From Ornithodoros turicata (taxonomy: Eukaryota; Arthropoda; Arachnida; Ixodida; Argasidae), in NCBI RefSeq assembly GCF_037126465.1, contig NW_026999401.1:1262501-1326500 (forward strand): DNA of 64,000 nt. Direction: 5' to 3'. Within the stretch, counting starts at the first letter, position 1; every line of letters begins with the position of its first letter. Shown in pieces: positions 1 through 12,512 of this stretch. A program made the translations under genes and the position numbers. Below the pieces are notes generated by a model. The model did not search any database. It saw only the letters and a program-made list of their open reading frames with translations, and was not told where the DNA came from.

Positions 1-709
1 ACGGTAAGATAATGTTGAAGAAAGTACCTCAGTATATTTTGAACGGAAGATCATTCTCTGTTGGAACAGTTTATCGACGTCCACTTCCCTCGACATTAGA
101 TTTTAATTTCGGAACATCGGACAATGTTCTGAGGTGAGAAAGAATAGTGTCGTTACTTTTAACGGGTCTTTGAGAATACGCAACAAGTATATAGCCACTA
201 AATATATGAGTCCTCGCATTTTTTATAATCCCGATTATTTCGATTGGTCGGACTCAAGCAGACTTGTAGAAGTGTTGTATTTTGAGGTACCGTATTTTAT
301 GTACTTTTATGGGTATTTAGTATCTTACTGGAATCATTCTGTTGTGGCGGTCCGGTGACGACGATGACGACGTGCCTCTGCTGCCACGCCCTACGGCGCT
401 GGCACAACAGTTCTACCGGCACCGTCCTTGTGTGAGGCCACGATCATCTGCACGCTGGGACATTCCGTCTTCGCCAGTCAGGACGCGTGTAGAGAAACAC
501 CACCTCCTCTACACTGTCTTCAAAATACTTTCTTCTGTATTTTCGGCCTTTCGCAGTTTTCTTCTCTTTTTTCCTTGTTGTCCTCCCCCCCCCCCCCCTT
601 CTTGTTCCGGAGAAATATCGCGAAGACCCTCCGACAACTTCTTTCGGGAAAATGCTGCCCCAACATCATCATATAAAACTTAGGATCTTTTCGAATCCAA
701 TCCAATCCA
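1..709. other. No recognisable gene
   Basis: Short ORFs occur in several frames but none shows a domain, a signal peptide or a convincing splice structure. The stretch holds a C-homopolymer run near 586-598. I see no supported feature before the fold-back element that starts near 710. Confidence 0.5.
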
Positions 710-1727
710 CGATCTTTTCGCTTTGTGCGCCAACAGTTGAGATGTACCTATAAGAAAAAAAAAAAAAAAAAATGCCAGTCACCAGTGCTATCATTTTTGA
801 TACCGGATAAGCTACTTCGGAACATTTCTGTTGTGTGCAAAGCTATGATACATGCATTGCGTTATTCAGGTCAGGTCTAACGTTTCTTTCATACGAGGGA
901 TGGTTATTTCAGAGAAACGTGGGTGAGCGTACGAGGACATGCACATTTATACTGCTTGCCACGTGAAGACACTTTAGTGTATAAGCAAGATCATAAAAAT
1001 GCCTTCAGGGAGATCTGGGACTTTTCGACTTGTTCCTTGGCTTATATCTTGACATTAGCAGTTCAACTCACAAAAAAAAAATAAAAAAATGAACACAAAG
1101 CTAACTGTAACCCTTGTTACAGTTGTTTCATGGCGGTGATCAAGCTCCTAGGAACAAGGCGAAAAATTCCAGATCTCCCTGAATTCATTTTTAAGGTCAG
1201 GCTCACACACTAGACCTCACACGGGAAGCAGTATAAGTGTGCCTGTATTCGTGCGCTCGCCCAAGTTTCTCTGAAAGAGCCAGCCCCCCGTATGAAAGAT
1301 GACTATCAAAGAAACGTTATACTTGACCTGAATAACCCAGTATCATAGCTTTGTACACAACAGAAATGCCCGGAAATAGCGTATCCGATATCAAAAGTGG
1401 TATCGCCCACACTCTTAAAAATGAACTTCACCGCATAGCACGCTCCTAGCCAACCATCATCTCGAATGATATCGTTATCTGCCCTGATTTGTTGAAAACG
1501 GGAGGCGTACGCCTTTTCTGTGACAATTATGAACAGCATCAGTGTCACAGAAAAGGCGTACGCCTCCCGTTTTCAACAAATCAGAGCAGATAACGGTATC
1601 AGTCGAGATGATGGTTGGCTAGGAGCGTGCTATGCGGTGAAGTTCATTTTTAGGAGCGCATCACCGAAATGTTTTTTTCTCTCATACGTATACGTCTGAT
1701 CTGTTGGCGCACAAAGCGAAAAGATCG
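710..1727. mobile_element. Fold-back element with about 1-kb span
   Basis: Positions 710-736 and 1701-1727 are a perfect 27-bp inverted repeat (CGATCTTTTCGCTTTGTGCG... and its complement). Inward sequence also pairs over several hundred bases: the segment around 780-1060 is the diverged complement of 1130-1400. The right arm is interrupted by a palindromic MITE at 1410-1658. I see no coding sequence. I could not define a target duplication, so the superfamily is unknown. Confidence 0.7.
1410..1658. mobile_element. Palindromic MITE, GCGTACGC core (249 bp)
   Basis: The terminal inverted repeat begins CACTCTTAAAAATGAACTTC and the two arms pair almost end to end, meeting at a core with GGCGTACGCC. 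Related copies elsewhere in this window have TA target duplications, which suggests a Tc1/mariner-like mobiliser. This copy sits inside the fold-back element at 710-1727, and its own flanks are not clearly TA. Confidence 0.85.
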
Positions 1728-2050
1728 TACGTCACAGCTACTAAGTAAGTTTTATATACGTGCAAGAGGAGTGGACAGCTAAAAGGTCCTCTTCTAAGCA
1801 CTGGAATGAGTTAACACACACACACACCTAAAAAAAAGAAAAAAAAAGAATGAAAAGAACAATGGCACATCCAAAGAACTTGCCCGTTAAAGCATTCTCC
1901 GCTTGTGTTCTGTACAGGCAGTATACTTGATCTCTGTTCATGTCGTGATTACCCTAGTCATGTCACCGACTCAACTGACCGATGTCGGATTCCACACGGC
2001 CAAATATCAACCATATGGTACCATGTAGCCTGAATGGACACCTATCTCCA

Positions 2051-2298
2051 CACTCTAAAAATAGAACTTGACCGCATAGCACGCTGTGCTCCAACCATTG
2101 TCAAGAATGATAGGGTTATCGCTTCTGATTCCAAGAGAGAGGTGGGCGTACTCCTTTTTGTGGCAATTTGGATATATGAAAATTGACACAAAAAGGCGTA
2201 CGCCCCCTTCTCCCTTCGAATCAGAAGCGATAACCCTATCATTCTTGGCAATGGTTGGAGCACAGCGTGCTATGCGGTGAAGTTCTGTTTTCAGAGTG
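2051..2298. mobile_element. Palindromic MITE, second subfamily
   Basis: The ends are CACTCTAAAA and TTTTCAGAGTG. The arms pair along most of their length around a GGCGTACGCC core. The inner arm (ATAGGGTTATCGCTTCTGATT) differs from the copy at 1410, while the outer CCGCATAGCACGCT block is shared. Confidence 0.8.
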
Positions 2299-4019
2299 CG
2301 TGTCTTTCCTTATCTCTCACTGACCAGCACCGCGATCTGGGTAAAAGTTGCGCAAGATGGCCGGCTTGATGAGCGCTCACTGCACAACCATCGGGTGTCT
2401 AAGGAAGCAGACACGTGTTTTCAATCGTTATTTGCTCTTCAATAATGCGACTGCCTAGTGGTTTCTTTCCGTCTAGTGTTTTGTGAGTGACCCGCTCAGT
2501 TGCTCATTCGGTACGATGCGCCGCAGTGGACATACACGTTTCCGCAGTTAACTTCAATTAAAAAATATTATTTCAGTTTAACAAAAAATACCTCTGAGAT
2601 TTTTTTTTTGCTACATCTTGCTCGGAAGACGGTGCATCGAAAGACACCTTCTTCACGCTTCTATCCCGACCTCCTCACACGGAATTTTTCGGTAAAAAAT
2701 GTGCATTTTGTCGAATTTTTACAACTTCCCGATTTTTTAATGCGGCTTACATTGCACCGGCGGGGTTGAATTTTTTTTGTGTGTTGAAAGTACAATACCA
2801 GGGCTATATGACAAAAAATTTTGAAGAAGAAATTCCAGAACGTTATATTACAAAAAAAAAAAAAAGGTAATCTTGCACAAACTATGCAAATTTCGTGCAC
2901 GCCGCAAGCGTGGAGCCCGTCGAATGCGGTGGTGAAAATTGGTTCACACGGTAAAATGAACGCTCCCCTATCAAATAAGACGCTTTTTAACATGGTTCGT
3001 GCCTTACCTGGGTCGTAATGCTTGCTTAGAACGACATAGGTTTTCGCCAAGCACTGCATCTTTGAGGGGCTTTGCACCCTATAAATTTCAATTTCGTTAG
3101 AAAAGACCAATGTTCTGTTGCTTTCGGAGTCATAAGGAACCACCAAAAAATTCACATAAAATTTTAGGGGGGTTCGAGCGGCACCTCTGGATCACTTAGC
3201 GTGGAATGGCCCATTTGCCTTTTAAAGCGTATTTTCCTTTACTGGGAATCCAGGAAACCAACAAAAAGAAACGCTGCATGAGAAAATGAAATGTGTGGTG
3301 GCAGAGGTTAAAAGAAGAAATGGTAGGAGGAAGAATGCTGGTTTCAACTGAAAACCTGTAGTTCATTGGCTCTGGCGGATATTCCATCGGGCGAGAACTG
3401 ATTCTCAAGTATCTTTTTGCTACTTTGGACACACCCTTACTGTCAAGCACATATACACCGTCTAAAGTAAATCTGCACATTTTGTATAGAATGTCTGTTT
3501 ACTGGTTGAATAGACTTTCTGTAGGATGTGGCCGCCCAATTGTGTATAGAATGTCAATTCAAAGTTCTTTATCGAGCAGTTAGGATCTCTATACACGTTT
3601 TATCGGCACCTTCTATAGAAATTGTATAGACAGTAGACAAGACCTCTTTTTTTTTCTCAGGGTTTTCTGTCACAAAAGTGGTCAATTCTCTTTGCGCTTG
3701 GATACTTTTCTTTTCTCAATTCCTTCCCTCTGCAAAACACAGCAGCGACTACCCAAATTCTAGAAAATGATAGTCGTAAAATATAGAAAGCACACACAAC
3801 TGTCAGTCTTATTGTGACAGCGCTAGCGCATAGGCGAGTGACCGGTGGCAACTTCCTTGTCCATGGGTGCATGCTCCCTCCCCGCCCCCCCAGGAATGGT
3901 ACATTTGGTATACTTTTGGGAGGGGCAACCGAGGGGAAATCCTCCCCCCACAAAAAGTCCCCCCCCCCCCCCCGAAGTATTTTTCTGGGTCATGACCGAG
4001 CATCGATCTTCAGAGTCTT
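2299..4019. other. No recognisable gene; small repeats
   Basis: A 164-codon minus ORF (2661-3155) runs through A/T homopolymers, shows no domain and is probably chance. TGTATAGA recurs near 3483, 3543 and 3625. C-rich tracts around 3880-3975 resemble those near the ends of hAT relics, but I see no inverted repeats or target duplication to support an element. Confidence 0.45.
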
Positions 4020-4264
4020 CACTCTAAAAACTCAACTTCACCGCATAGCACGCTCAGCTCGAATACTTGCCACGAGGGTTATCGCTTTTGATTCGAAGAG
4101 AGAGAAGGGGGCGTACGCCTCTTTGTGGCAATTTGAAACGCACGATAATTGACACAAAAAGGCGTACGCTTCCCTCTCTCCCCGAATCGTAAGCGAAAAC
4201 CCTATCATTCGTGGCAAAGGTTGGTGCAGAGCGTGCTATGCGGTCAAGTTCTGTGTTCAGAGTG
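4020..4264. mobile_element. Palindromic MITE, second subfamily
   Basis: It has terminal CACTCTAAAAAC and TTCAGAGTG and an internal GGCGTACGCC/T core. It is related to the copy at 2051 by the ATAGGGTTATCGCTT-like inner arm. It is diverged and has no coding capacity. Confidence 0.75.
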
Positions 4265-4547
4265 TTCAGCAACATGAGCGGGAAGTACAGGAATGTGTTT
4301 TCTAAAATGACCTACGACTTGGAGTATATTTGGTATACCGGAGATAACGGTCTGTGTTCTATACGCGAGTTCTGAAAAATGTGTACCATTAGCCAATAAA
4401 ACGCATTAGGTGTGGCATTCTGAAGCTGATGTCCACATTTTGTTTGGTATATCCATCCATCCGAGGCTTCTGCCGATGTTACATAAACCGGCGTAGTGTT
4501 CACAAGCGTATCAGTATACGGATATCGTAGGAGCTGTTTCTCTCTAA

Positions 4548-4669
4548 CCAATCAGCTCAGCGTGCGCAAACTTCCTCCAGGATGTATCGGGGGTTTATAA
4601 ACGACAGCCTGGCGTAACAGAAACAACGGTTGTCTGCGAAACTTGTGCTGTCTTCTGGAAGTAGTAAGT
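4548..4669 (+). promoter_or_regulatory. Candidate Pol II promoter and leader exon
   Basis: A CCAAT box (4548-4552) lies about 45 bp upstream of a TTTATAAA box (4594-4601). A start about 30 bp later would give a short leader ending at a consensus donor GTAAGT at 4664-4669. No downstream coding exon is recognised, so the transcript is unknown. This is a motif-spacing call only. Confidence 0.3.
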
Positions 4670-5545
4670 CCCATTCTGCTCCGTGTCTACATGTCCAGTG
4701 TTAGTTGGCTATCGATTTGGCTATGGACATGGCTATCTAAAAAATTAGCGCTCTCCCTGCTGGTGCAACGGGGAGTAATTTCGTTCAGCTTCTAAGAAAA
4801 TGCGGGGATAATTTTAAATTGTGCGTAATGCCTTGCAGATATGGGTCAGATGTAGGAGCATAACTCCAATGGGTTATCATGTATCGCTGGATAGGATAAC
4901 GCGCTCTGGGGTTTGACGTAAAGAAAACAATTTTTGACTGGCAATGAGTACCTTAAGTAGCACACCTAACTATCTCGCAAGTCGCAACCTGGTTGCCCGA
5001 TGTAAGAGATGGCCGTACTGAGCCTGAAGTCTTCTGTGAATTTAAGATGACTTTACGCCTTCATTCACGAGAAACTTAATGACAATTCGCTGTTCGATGT
5101 GCGCGCTTACCTCGTTGTCGGCCATCTTGTCCAGCACGTGTCTTCTGTTTTGCACAAACTTTGGACCACCACGTGGTGGGGCCTGTCGCGTGTGAAAATG
5201 ACGAAAAAGAAGTAGCGCGAGCCATTTGTACACTCAGGGAGACAGAAAGTCCCGGTTTGACTTGAACACTCCTCGTACATTCGCGTGGCATGCGCGACAA
5301 CTGAAGCTTTTTTTTTTCCTTTGCGATGGCGCGTTTCGGATGGTTGGCTGTTGTTTGACTTGGATGCAGAGTTGAAACGTCCGGGAACGAGACGCCGCGC
5401 TCTCAGCCAATTACTCAGCAGGAGGAGAATCACGTGGAAAGCCGATGGTATTAAAAGGAGACGACAAATTAGAGCGTTAACCATGGAGCAAAAGTGTCAC
5501 GCTTTACACCATAGAGAGAGAGAGAGAGATGATGACGATGATATG
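4670..5545. other. No recognisable gene; possible second promoter motif set
   Basis: Overlapping minus ORFs (5042-5484) show no family. On the plus strand a CCAAT at 5409-5413 precedes ATTAAAAG near 5449, a weak promoter-like arrangement. A GA microsatellite runs at 5513-5528 just before the LINE tail. Confidence 0.35.
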
Positions 5546-5947
5546 GGGATGACTTCCGCTCATTTCTTTCTTTCTTTCTTTATTTACCCTCAGGTCAGAG
5601 AATTACAGAGGGGAGTGGCAAAATAAAGGAACATACAACGAATTTACATACAAAGTAATTGGTCCAGCAGCTTGCGGAAGCTGTTAGGGTCCCGGACGAT
5701 GACGGTGGAGGTGGGAAGATGGTTCCAGTCGTTCGCTGTTCTGGGAACAAATGAATTGGCGAAGTGATTTGTGCGACTAAATGGAACAAGTAGTTTCTCT
5801 GTGTGGTCGAGGTAGTTGGAAATATGATGGGGTGGTGAGAGCAGGAGGGCAGAATGTTGTGGTAGTAAAACTTGTGAAGCAATGTGAGGCGAGCTATTTT
5901 GCGACGAACAGAAAGAAGGGGAAGGGAGGCTTGTTTCTTGAGTAGCG

Positions 5948-8447
5948 TTACGCTAGAGTGTCGGGAGTAGTCGGAAAATATAAAGCTCGATTTTGTAAGC
6001 CTTCTAATTTGTTAATGAGAGAATCCTGGTGCGGGTCCCAAATAGATGATGCGTATTCCAATTTTGGGCGGACTAATGTAACATAAAGCTGCCGTTTTAA
6101 GTCGCAGGGTGCCTTTGAATAATTGCGTATAATGAAGCCAAGTGTTTGGCTGGCTTTGGAGAGCACAGAATTAATGTGGATGTCCCATCTAAGATCACTC
6201 GAAATGTGAACACCTAAATATTTGTAACTAAGTACGCTATCCAGCTTAATGTTGCCAAGGAGGTAGGAATTAACCAAGTGTTTAGTGTGACTGATTGCCA
6301 CGCATTTGTTAACGTTCAAGGACATGAGCCAAGTTTCACACCAAGAAGATAAGCTGTCAAGATCATTTTGTAATGCAGATACGTCGCTGGAGGAGTTAAT
6401 AATACGGTATATTACGCAATCGTCGGCAAAGAGTCTTATATGTGATGATATAGAGGAAGGTAAATCGTTAATGTATATTAGGAATAGGAGAGGCCCGAGG
6501 ACGGAACCCTGGGGAACTCCTGAAGTGACAAGCGTAGAAGGAGAAAATGAATTGTTGGCGTACACAAACTGAATTCTGTTATGAAGGAAGTCCCCGATCC
6601 AAGCTACAATTTTAGGATCGATTTTCAGGGCTGACAACTTCAGAAGAAGGAGATGATGAGGAACAGTGTCAAAAGCTTTGCGAAAATCTATGAATATGGC
6701 ATCAGTAAGTGACTTAGAATGCATGGCGGAGAATAGATCGCTCGTAAAACATGCCAGCTGAGTTTCACATGATAGCCCTTGCCGGAAACCATGTTGTAAG
6801 TTAGAGAAGAAGGAGTTAGCTTCGAGGAAACGGATAAGGTTGGAATAAATGATATGCTCGAGAAGTTTGCAGGGGATGGAAGTTAACGAAATCGGTCTGT
6901 AATTACCCGGATCTTGCTTGCTACCAGACTTGTAGACAGGAACCACTTTCGCCGTCCTCCAGTCGTCCGGAATCCTACAGCACTCAATAGATTGCGAAAA
7001 TATTTGGTACAATAAAATGCCAATGGTCTCCTTGGTACTCTTGAGAAACTTAGACGTGATGTTGTCGGGTCCACAGCTGGAAGATAGCCTTAGATTGTCA
7101 ATGAGTGAAAATACACCAACAGGGTCAATCATAACAGGGTCCATAGGAAAAGCTGTAGTGAATGAATCATTTATGGATGGTAATAGAGCCTGAGGATCTC
7201 TTACAGTGTACGACTTGGAGAACTCGTTGTTAAGAACACACGCGCACAAATCACGGGATATAGCAGTATCATTGACCGTGAGGTTTACAGTATGACTATT
7301 ATGAGGCCGAACGGAATTCCAAAACAGCTTAGGGTTAGTACGAAGGAGTAATGGCAATGTTGTTTCAAAGTACCTAGTTTTTGTAGACCGTACAGACTGT
7401 TTAAACTCATTCGCACTGTGGTGATATCTAGCCCACAGATCGGAATCGTTACTGCTACGTGCCCTGCGGAACAGCCGCTTTTTCTTGTTTCTAAGCCTCT
7501 TGAGTTCATTGTTAAACCACGGGGACCGACTACACGCTGGAACAGTAATCCGAGGTATATGAAGGTCAACAAGAGGATTGATTTCACGCTTGAGATTCTC
7601 GTTTAATGACCGCGATGAAAAACAAGAAAGGAAGTCTTCGGAAAAAGCAGAAAGGGCATGGTTGATGGCATCGAAATTCGCTCTCGAGTAACAAGTGATG
7701 GTCTTGGTAGTAACACGTTCACGAATGTAAGGTATGTCAATAGAGGAAACTACGATAGCGTGATCACTAATGCCAGCTAACAACTGTATAGACTGGACAG
7801 TATTCAGGTGAGTTGTGAACAAAAGGTCCAAGATACTCGAACGAGTAGAACCAATTCTAGTGGGCTGCAAAATTAATTGGGACAAGTTAAAAATAGATGC
7901 AACTCGAATAAAGTCGTCACAAGTCTTATTGCGGGCAGATGAGACGGGTAGCGGATCCCAAACAATATCAGGGAAATTGAAGTCGCCGACGATGTATACT
8001 ATTGATGAAGGGAATCTGATAGCTATTTCGTTGAGTGCATCATGAAACGATGAAACGAAAGATGGCGATGAATCAGGCGGGCGGTAACACACACCTACTA
8101 CAAAATTATTATTCTTACAACGAAAGGAAATCCACACCATTTCAAGATCAACAACTGAAAGGTTAATGACAACAGGTTTCAAACATGGCCTGACTGCCAA
8201 GAGTACACCACCACCTATACGTTGTGCCCTATCACATCGAAAGATCTCGTACACCAGTGATGAGTTGGCGAATATTTCGTCATTATTTATATGGGGTGTC
8301 AACCAAGTCTCTGTGAGGGCCACAATATCAGCGTCACAATCATCAATGTGGGACAGAAGGCAGTCACGCTTATCATTGGAGCAGATGCTGCGAGTATTTG
8401 TATAAAAGAGCGTCAGGGGCAGACCCAGTACATCAGGAATTTTTATT
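5948..8447 (-). pseudogene. LINE ORF2: APE endonuclease plus reverse transcriptase
   Basis: This ORF encodes the nicking endonuclease and reverse transcriptase used for target-primed retrotransposition. The frame is open from about 8447. From the first Met at 8323 it gives 791 residues: LTETW at 3-7, GDFNFP near 113, SDH near 186 (endonuclease), then DFRKAFDTV near 547, SGVPQGSVLGP near 601 and FADD near 633 (reverse transcriptase palm). The catalytic residues look intact. A single-base shift near 5990 ends the frame early: the expected continuation (a long basic stretch, then FVPRTANDWNHLP) lies in other frames at about 5980-5640. I therefore call it a recently decayed copy. The residues before the Met continue the endonuclease N-terminus, so the true start lies upstream. 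Confidence 0.85.
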
Positions 8448-8862
8448 TAGATAATCAGTATGTCTACTAGTAAGAATATCGCTACTCAGAACCGTGGTCG
8501 CGGTTGCCGTGACAAGCTCCTTACGAGAGTTAGCTACAAAATCCCAGCAGTACACCTTGTCACGCAGATACAGTTTGTCGTAGGCAAGTCGAGCTTTAAT
8601 ACCAGAACTCCTATCATCTGAGCAGCTATTCCACAACAGTGTCCGCGCTTCCTGAATTTTCTTTAAAATCCTCACTCACAGAAATGCTTGTACCCTTCAA
8701 TTTGCTACAGTTACGCAGTATTTGAGACTTTTCTTTAAAATCATACACCCTAAAGATAACAGACCTACAACAGCATAATGCAGTTTTTGCCAAACGCTTG
8801 CACAACCAATATGAAATCAATCTGCAGTTCATGATCGACCACCGCAATTTATTCGTGGGCAT
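8433..8862 (-). pseudogene. LINE ORF1 remnant
   Basis: Two overlapping minus frames carry consecutive parts of a LINE ORF1 C-terminus. The first has a VYDFKEKSQILRNCSKLKG segment, then, after a frame change near 8660, EARTLLWNSCSDDRSSGIKA and YDKLYLRD. This resembles the RRM-to-C-terminal part of the RNA-binding ORF1 in CR1-like and L1-like elements. It lies directly upstream of ORF2 in the same orientation. The frame change makes it non-functional as one protein. Confidence 0.6.
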
Positions 8863-10125
8863 ATTGTTGCCGTCCTACACATTATTAGACAGGCAAAAGC
8901 AGTGGACAGAATTAGCCGCAATATTGAACTGTGTTAAGAGCGTTCACTGGGCCTGCTGAGACAGGTGATTTTTTTAGGCAAATCTCCGCGTATGGTTCGT
9001 GTCTGATAGTGAAGCGCGGCCTCTGCGGTGAAGCATGTTCCTATTTTGCTCACAGTGTATAAGTTACGGCGCTCAGTGCCGGCAATTTGTTAAGTATGGC
9101 GCAGAAGAAAAATGAAGAGCTCCCACAAAGCAATGTGCATGCCTGGTTGTACTGGGTCAGTGGCGACTGACCAGCTCATTTGCTAGTTACAAGCCATGTT
9201 GAACGGGACTTTTAGACATGGATGGAGTGGATAAAGTTAAAAGCAGAACCCTCAGAGAACGGGAGGGAGTCCGTATCCGAAGGAACCTATGAGCGATGAT
9301 TAGTCATGCTGGCATGCAGGGCACAGAAGAGCTTGGTCTAAGCCGGCCACCCTGGAGCACTGCACGGGCTTTCGGGTACGTCCGGCCCGCTTTCTCTTTG
9401 CGGGCCGGCCATGCACATCGCCGGGCCTAGATTGAGCTCGAACCTGTCTAACCCCACTTTTTGCGAGCCACGGTCAACTTTTACAGTCCACTTCACTGGG
9501 TCGGACTGCGTAGGCTACAGATTGGTCGGGGCCGGAAACCTAGAAATTAATCGGGATTGGTACGGAGTCGTCGGGCATCGAACATTCGTAAACCAACGAC
9601 GCTTCTCAGATGTGCACATGTGACGGATGTGAAGGTCATACGCAATACGCATGTTTCTGACAATCTTCAAAGTGCGACTGATAAAACGGCATAGATAGAG
9701 GCAGGCTGGTAGACGAAAGGGACTTAAGATGATGTTGAGATTTCGGGAGATATGTTTGGCCAATATACGCCAAGATTGAGGTTGGTCGCAGCTATGAGGA
9801 GGTGTTGAAAGGGGTCGCCGTTGTCACAGAGGTGGACAACGTCCTGGGCCGACTTCCTAAGATGTCTGAAAGAGTCTGAGGGAAAGCCCAGACAGCACAG
9901 CCGGGGTTCGAAGCCGGGTACTTCCCTGTCTGCAGTTTATGACACAGTTATGAGGACTAGCCCATTCATTTGGAGGGGTGGTGGCTGCTGAAACACATGA
10001 GGGTTGCTGGTGGTGCTATAGTGAAAGAGTAGCAGTCAAACAAGAGAAACCCAGTCCGTCAGGAATCGTAGAGCTCTAATTGCAAAACGCTGGGTTGTTT
10101 CGGAGCCCCAGAGGAACTTTCAGAT
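8863..10125. other. No recognisable gene
   Basis: There are short ORFs only. A small perfect hairpin (GGCCCGC...GCGGGCC) lies around 9385-9408. I see no domain, RNA gene or transposon end in this stretch. Confidence 0.45.
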
Positions 10126-10357
10126 TTAAAGGTCAGCTATGCCGATATCCCAAAAAGTCGGAACGGTTGTGATATTCTGAAAGCCCACATCAAGCTCTCC
10201 CCAAAATACACCTTCATTCTCTCAGTTCGGTACAGTACCATGTCAAAAAAATAGGTAATGCATTCCGAAACACACATGGGCGCAGCCATTTTTATGACGT
10301 AGATGCACCCGAACGGGCATTGTGACGTGTACGCGCCTTCGTACTTGTCAGTGGATT

Positions 10358-11063
10358 TCAGCTACGGCTTCTCGCGGCTTCACGTATCTGTGCTTGAAGA
10401 TGGCGGACAGCCGGGTTCCACCGTTCCGCGATGAGTAAACAGTGCAGCAGTTGCGAACTCATTCGCGAACCAACCTCTGTGCGATGTTGTGACTGGAATT
10501 CGTCATTTGTGTTTTGTGAGCACGTACAATTTGTATCAAGTCGCGTCTGCGTTTGCCCCTTTACAGCACTTGCCCATTGTAGAGACTGACGTTTCGACAG
10601 CCGTGTCAGCAAGAAAATGCCGACAGCGTTTTTGTGCTATGTATTTGAGAAACCGCATACTGCTATGGGACAAGTTTTACGTACGATTTATCAATGTGCA
10701 ACAGCGTCGACGATGGTATGTAACGACGAAAGACGTAAAACGAAATACAAATCACATTTTAAACTTTTTGTGGGATTCTGTGCATTTTCCAGAAGCTTTC
10801 TTTGAATCACACACTCCCATGTCACGCTGCGTTGTGTGGTACGCTACAAACTACTGCATTTTATGTCTAACATCTGGATATTGTTTGTAATGAACACCGT
10901 CGCACAAAAACATGCACACGAAAGCTCCAGTAGCCATGTGGTTGCACACTATGCAGACGCAAAAGAAGTACCAGAGCACATATTGCCACTTAGAAATGTG
11001 GTGTCTGAAGAGTTAGGGCATAGCATAGATCCTAGAAATCAGGTGCACCTTATCCTCCTGTAG
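10358..11063. other. Unrecognised ORFs at left end of the TTAA transposon
   Basis: Plus-strand ORFs of 133 codons (10489-10890) and 75 codons (10836-11063) and a minus ORF of 84 codons (10358-10612) overlap here. The plus frame ending at 11063 has a non-repetitive composition (EVPEHILPLRN, SEELGHS) and could be a decayed exon. No family is recognised. They lie inside the transposon near its left terminus. Confidence 0.2.
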
Positions 11064-12392
11064 AGTGCTCTTTCAATTCACAACTCAGCCCATGGGGTGA
11101 AAAGTGTTAAAGGCAATTATGTGACTTGTCGTTTTGGGTGACATCACTGGCCAGCCTCGGGATTAATTCCGTGCTCAGGAATTATTGTACAAATCACTTT
11201 GTATGTAGGACGTGATAAGCAATATGTAAGTTGCAACCTTGTCTGCAGCATTCTCGATTGCCTCTTACCTTTACAGTTCGAGACACGTTACCAAACCATT
11301 TGCAAAGGGCACTTTTACGGGGGCCGTGTAACTTGAGTTTTTAGTTTATAAAATTTATAAAAATATAAGTATACAATATGTAATATGAAGTTTATATAAA
11401 ATAAAAAAATAACATTTATAAAAAAATTATAAAAAATAAATAAAAAGGCTTCATGGAAGCAATCCGTTAGCATACCTATTGCACATGAAGCACAATTATA
11501 CATGCTTGGACATCATCTAATGAATCTTCTGAACCATATGTGTGGCTGCATACGAAATTTTTTATGCGCATCCTCTACCTTCCTATTCCTACATGTGCAC
11601 ACGAATAACAGTGCATATATGTGAAGTGGCAAAAAGCAACGCTAGACTCTACCATCATTGTGCCCCTTTAACTTTTCGACATTTATGTCTGGTGAACAGG
11701 GAATATCTCACTAGAAAAGAAGACATTTGTGCATTGTTTGGCAAGCAAATAAATACATTTATTTACATTTTCCACAAATCAACAATGTTGTGACCTGGTG
11801 CAAATATTAATGTCAACAAGTAAAGTACTTACAAATTATTCCTATGTGTTCAAATGCAGATATGACAATTCTGTTTCTGTACCTCAGCACAGTACAGTTT
11901 CAAAATTAACAAACTGCACAGCATCAGCAATCTTAAAGTATCTGAAGAGAAGAATCACATAAAGCTCCAATAATAGACTGTGCAAACAAATCTAAAAAAA
12001 ACCAAAGTACTTCAAGAAAAATCTGAATAATCGGTTGCCGTTGTGATATGTACTACTATGCACAGTTCATGAATGGAACATGTTACCTCATTGCATTGCC
12101 TCCATGTGAGCACTAGAACAGGCAGCCTTTTAGGTCGCTCTTTCCGTGTTTTTCTATTGTCTTTTTTTGTTTTCTGTTTTTGCAATAGCAAGCATGGCCA
12201 TAGTGAATCACAAGCAACCAAGGACAGGATGAGACATCTACAATGCGACTGCTAGCTCTAAACTGATATATTTATTAGCAGACTCTGGAATATACACACA
12301 TATGCTGCTAAGAAAATGACAACTTAACCACTAGAATAACATACAAGAAAAAGGGTTATATATCTTCCCCTCTCCTCATTCTATTTCACAGG
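11064..12392. other. AT-rich non-coding stretch inside the transposon
   Basis: A strongly A/T-rich tract (about 11336-11445, many TATAAAA and AAATAAA repeats) is followed by sequence without supported ORFs. Nothing else is identified. Confidence 0.4.
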
Positions 12393-12512
12393 CAGCCCTA
12401 GTATCATTCTGAGTGCGTCCGTGCGTTCCCTTTGAGATAACGTATCTCTGACAGAAGCAAATCCAACAGCGGAATGCTTACGGATGCAACTGTCTTGGAT
12501 TTCTCTAACCAC
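12393..12512 (-). CDS. Possible terminal exon of a transposon-borne gene
   Basis: On the minus strand an open segment with biased composition includes CIRKHSAVGFASVRDTLSQR and DALRMILGLPVK, then a stop near 12393. An in-frame stop lies just upstream, with a possible TTAG acceptor after it, so it could be a last exon. It lies in the same orientation as the spliced gene at 16428-17378 within the TTAA element. No family is recognised and the call is tentative. Confidence 0.2.

Larger units (their letters stand above)
5555..8862 (-). mobile_element. Nearly complete non-LTR retrotransposon (LINE), minus strand
   Basis: On the minus strand the element reads from a decayed ORF1 (about 8862-8433), through a long ORF2 (about 8447-5948), into a frameshifted C-terminal end that stays recognisable to about 5640. 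It ends in an AAAG simple-repeat tail (5566-5590). The 3' terminus is well defined, while the 5' end near 8862 is approximate. Endonuclease and reverse transcriptase motifs suggest a CR1/L2/Jockey-like clade; I cannot assign the clade without alignment. Confidence 0.9.

Noticed and set aside
342..705. Overlapping ORFs of 60-113 codons
   Set aside because: Proline/phenylalanine-rich translations of C- and T-runs, overlapping in several frames without splice or domain support.
2661..3155. 164-codon minus ORF as a gene
   Set aside because: It depends on T/A homopolymers (F-rich, K-rich segments), with no domain, start context or splice evidence.
3880..3990. hAT element suggested by C-rich tracts
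   Set aside because: No matching terminal inverted repeats or 8-bp duplication found.
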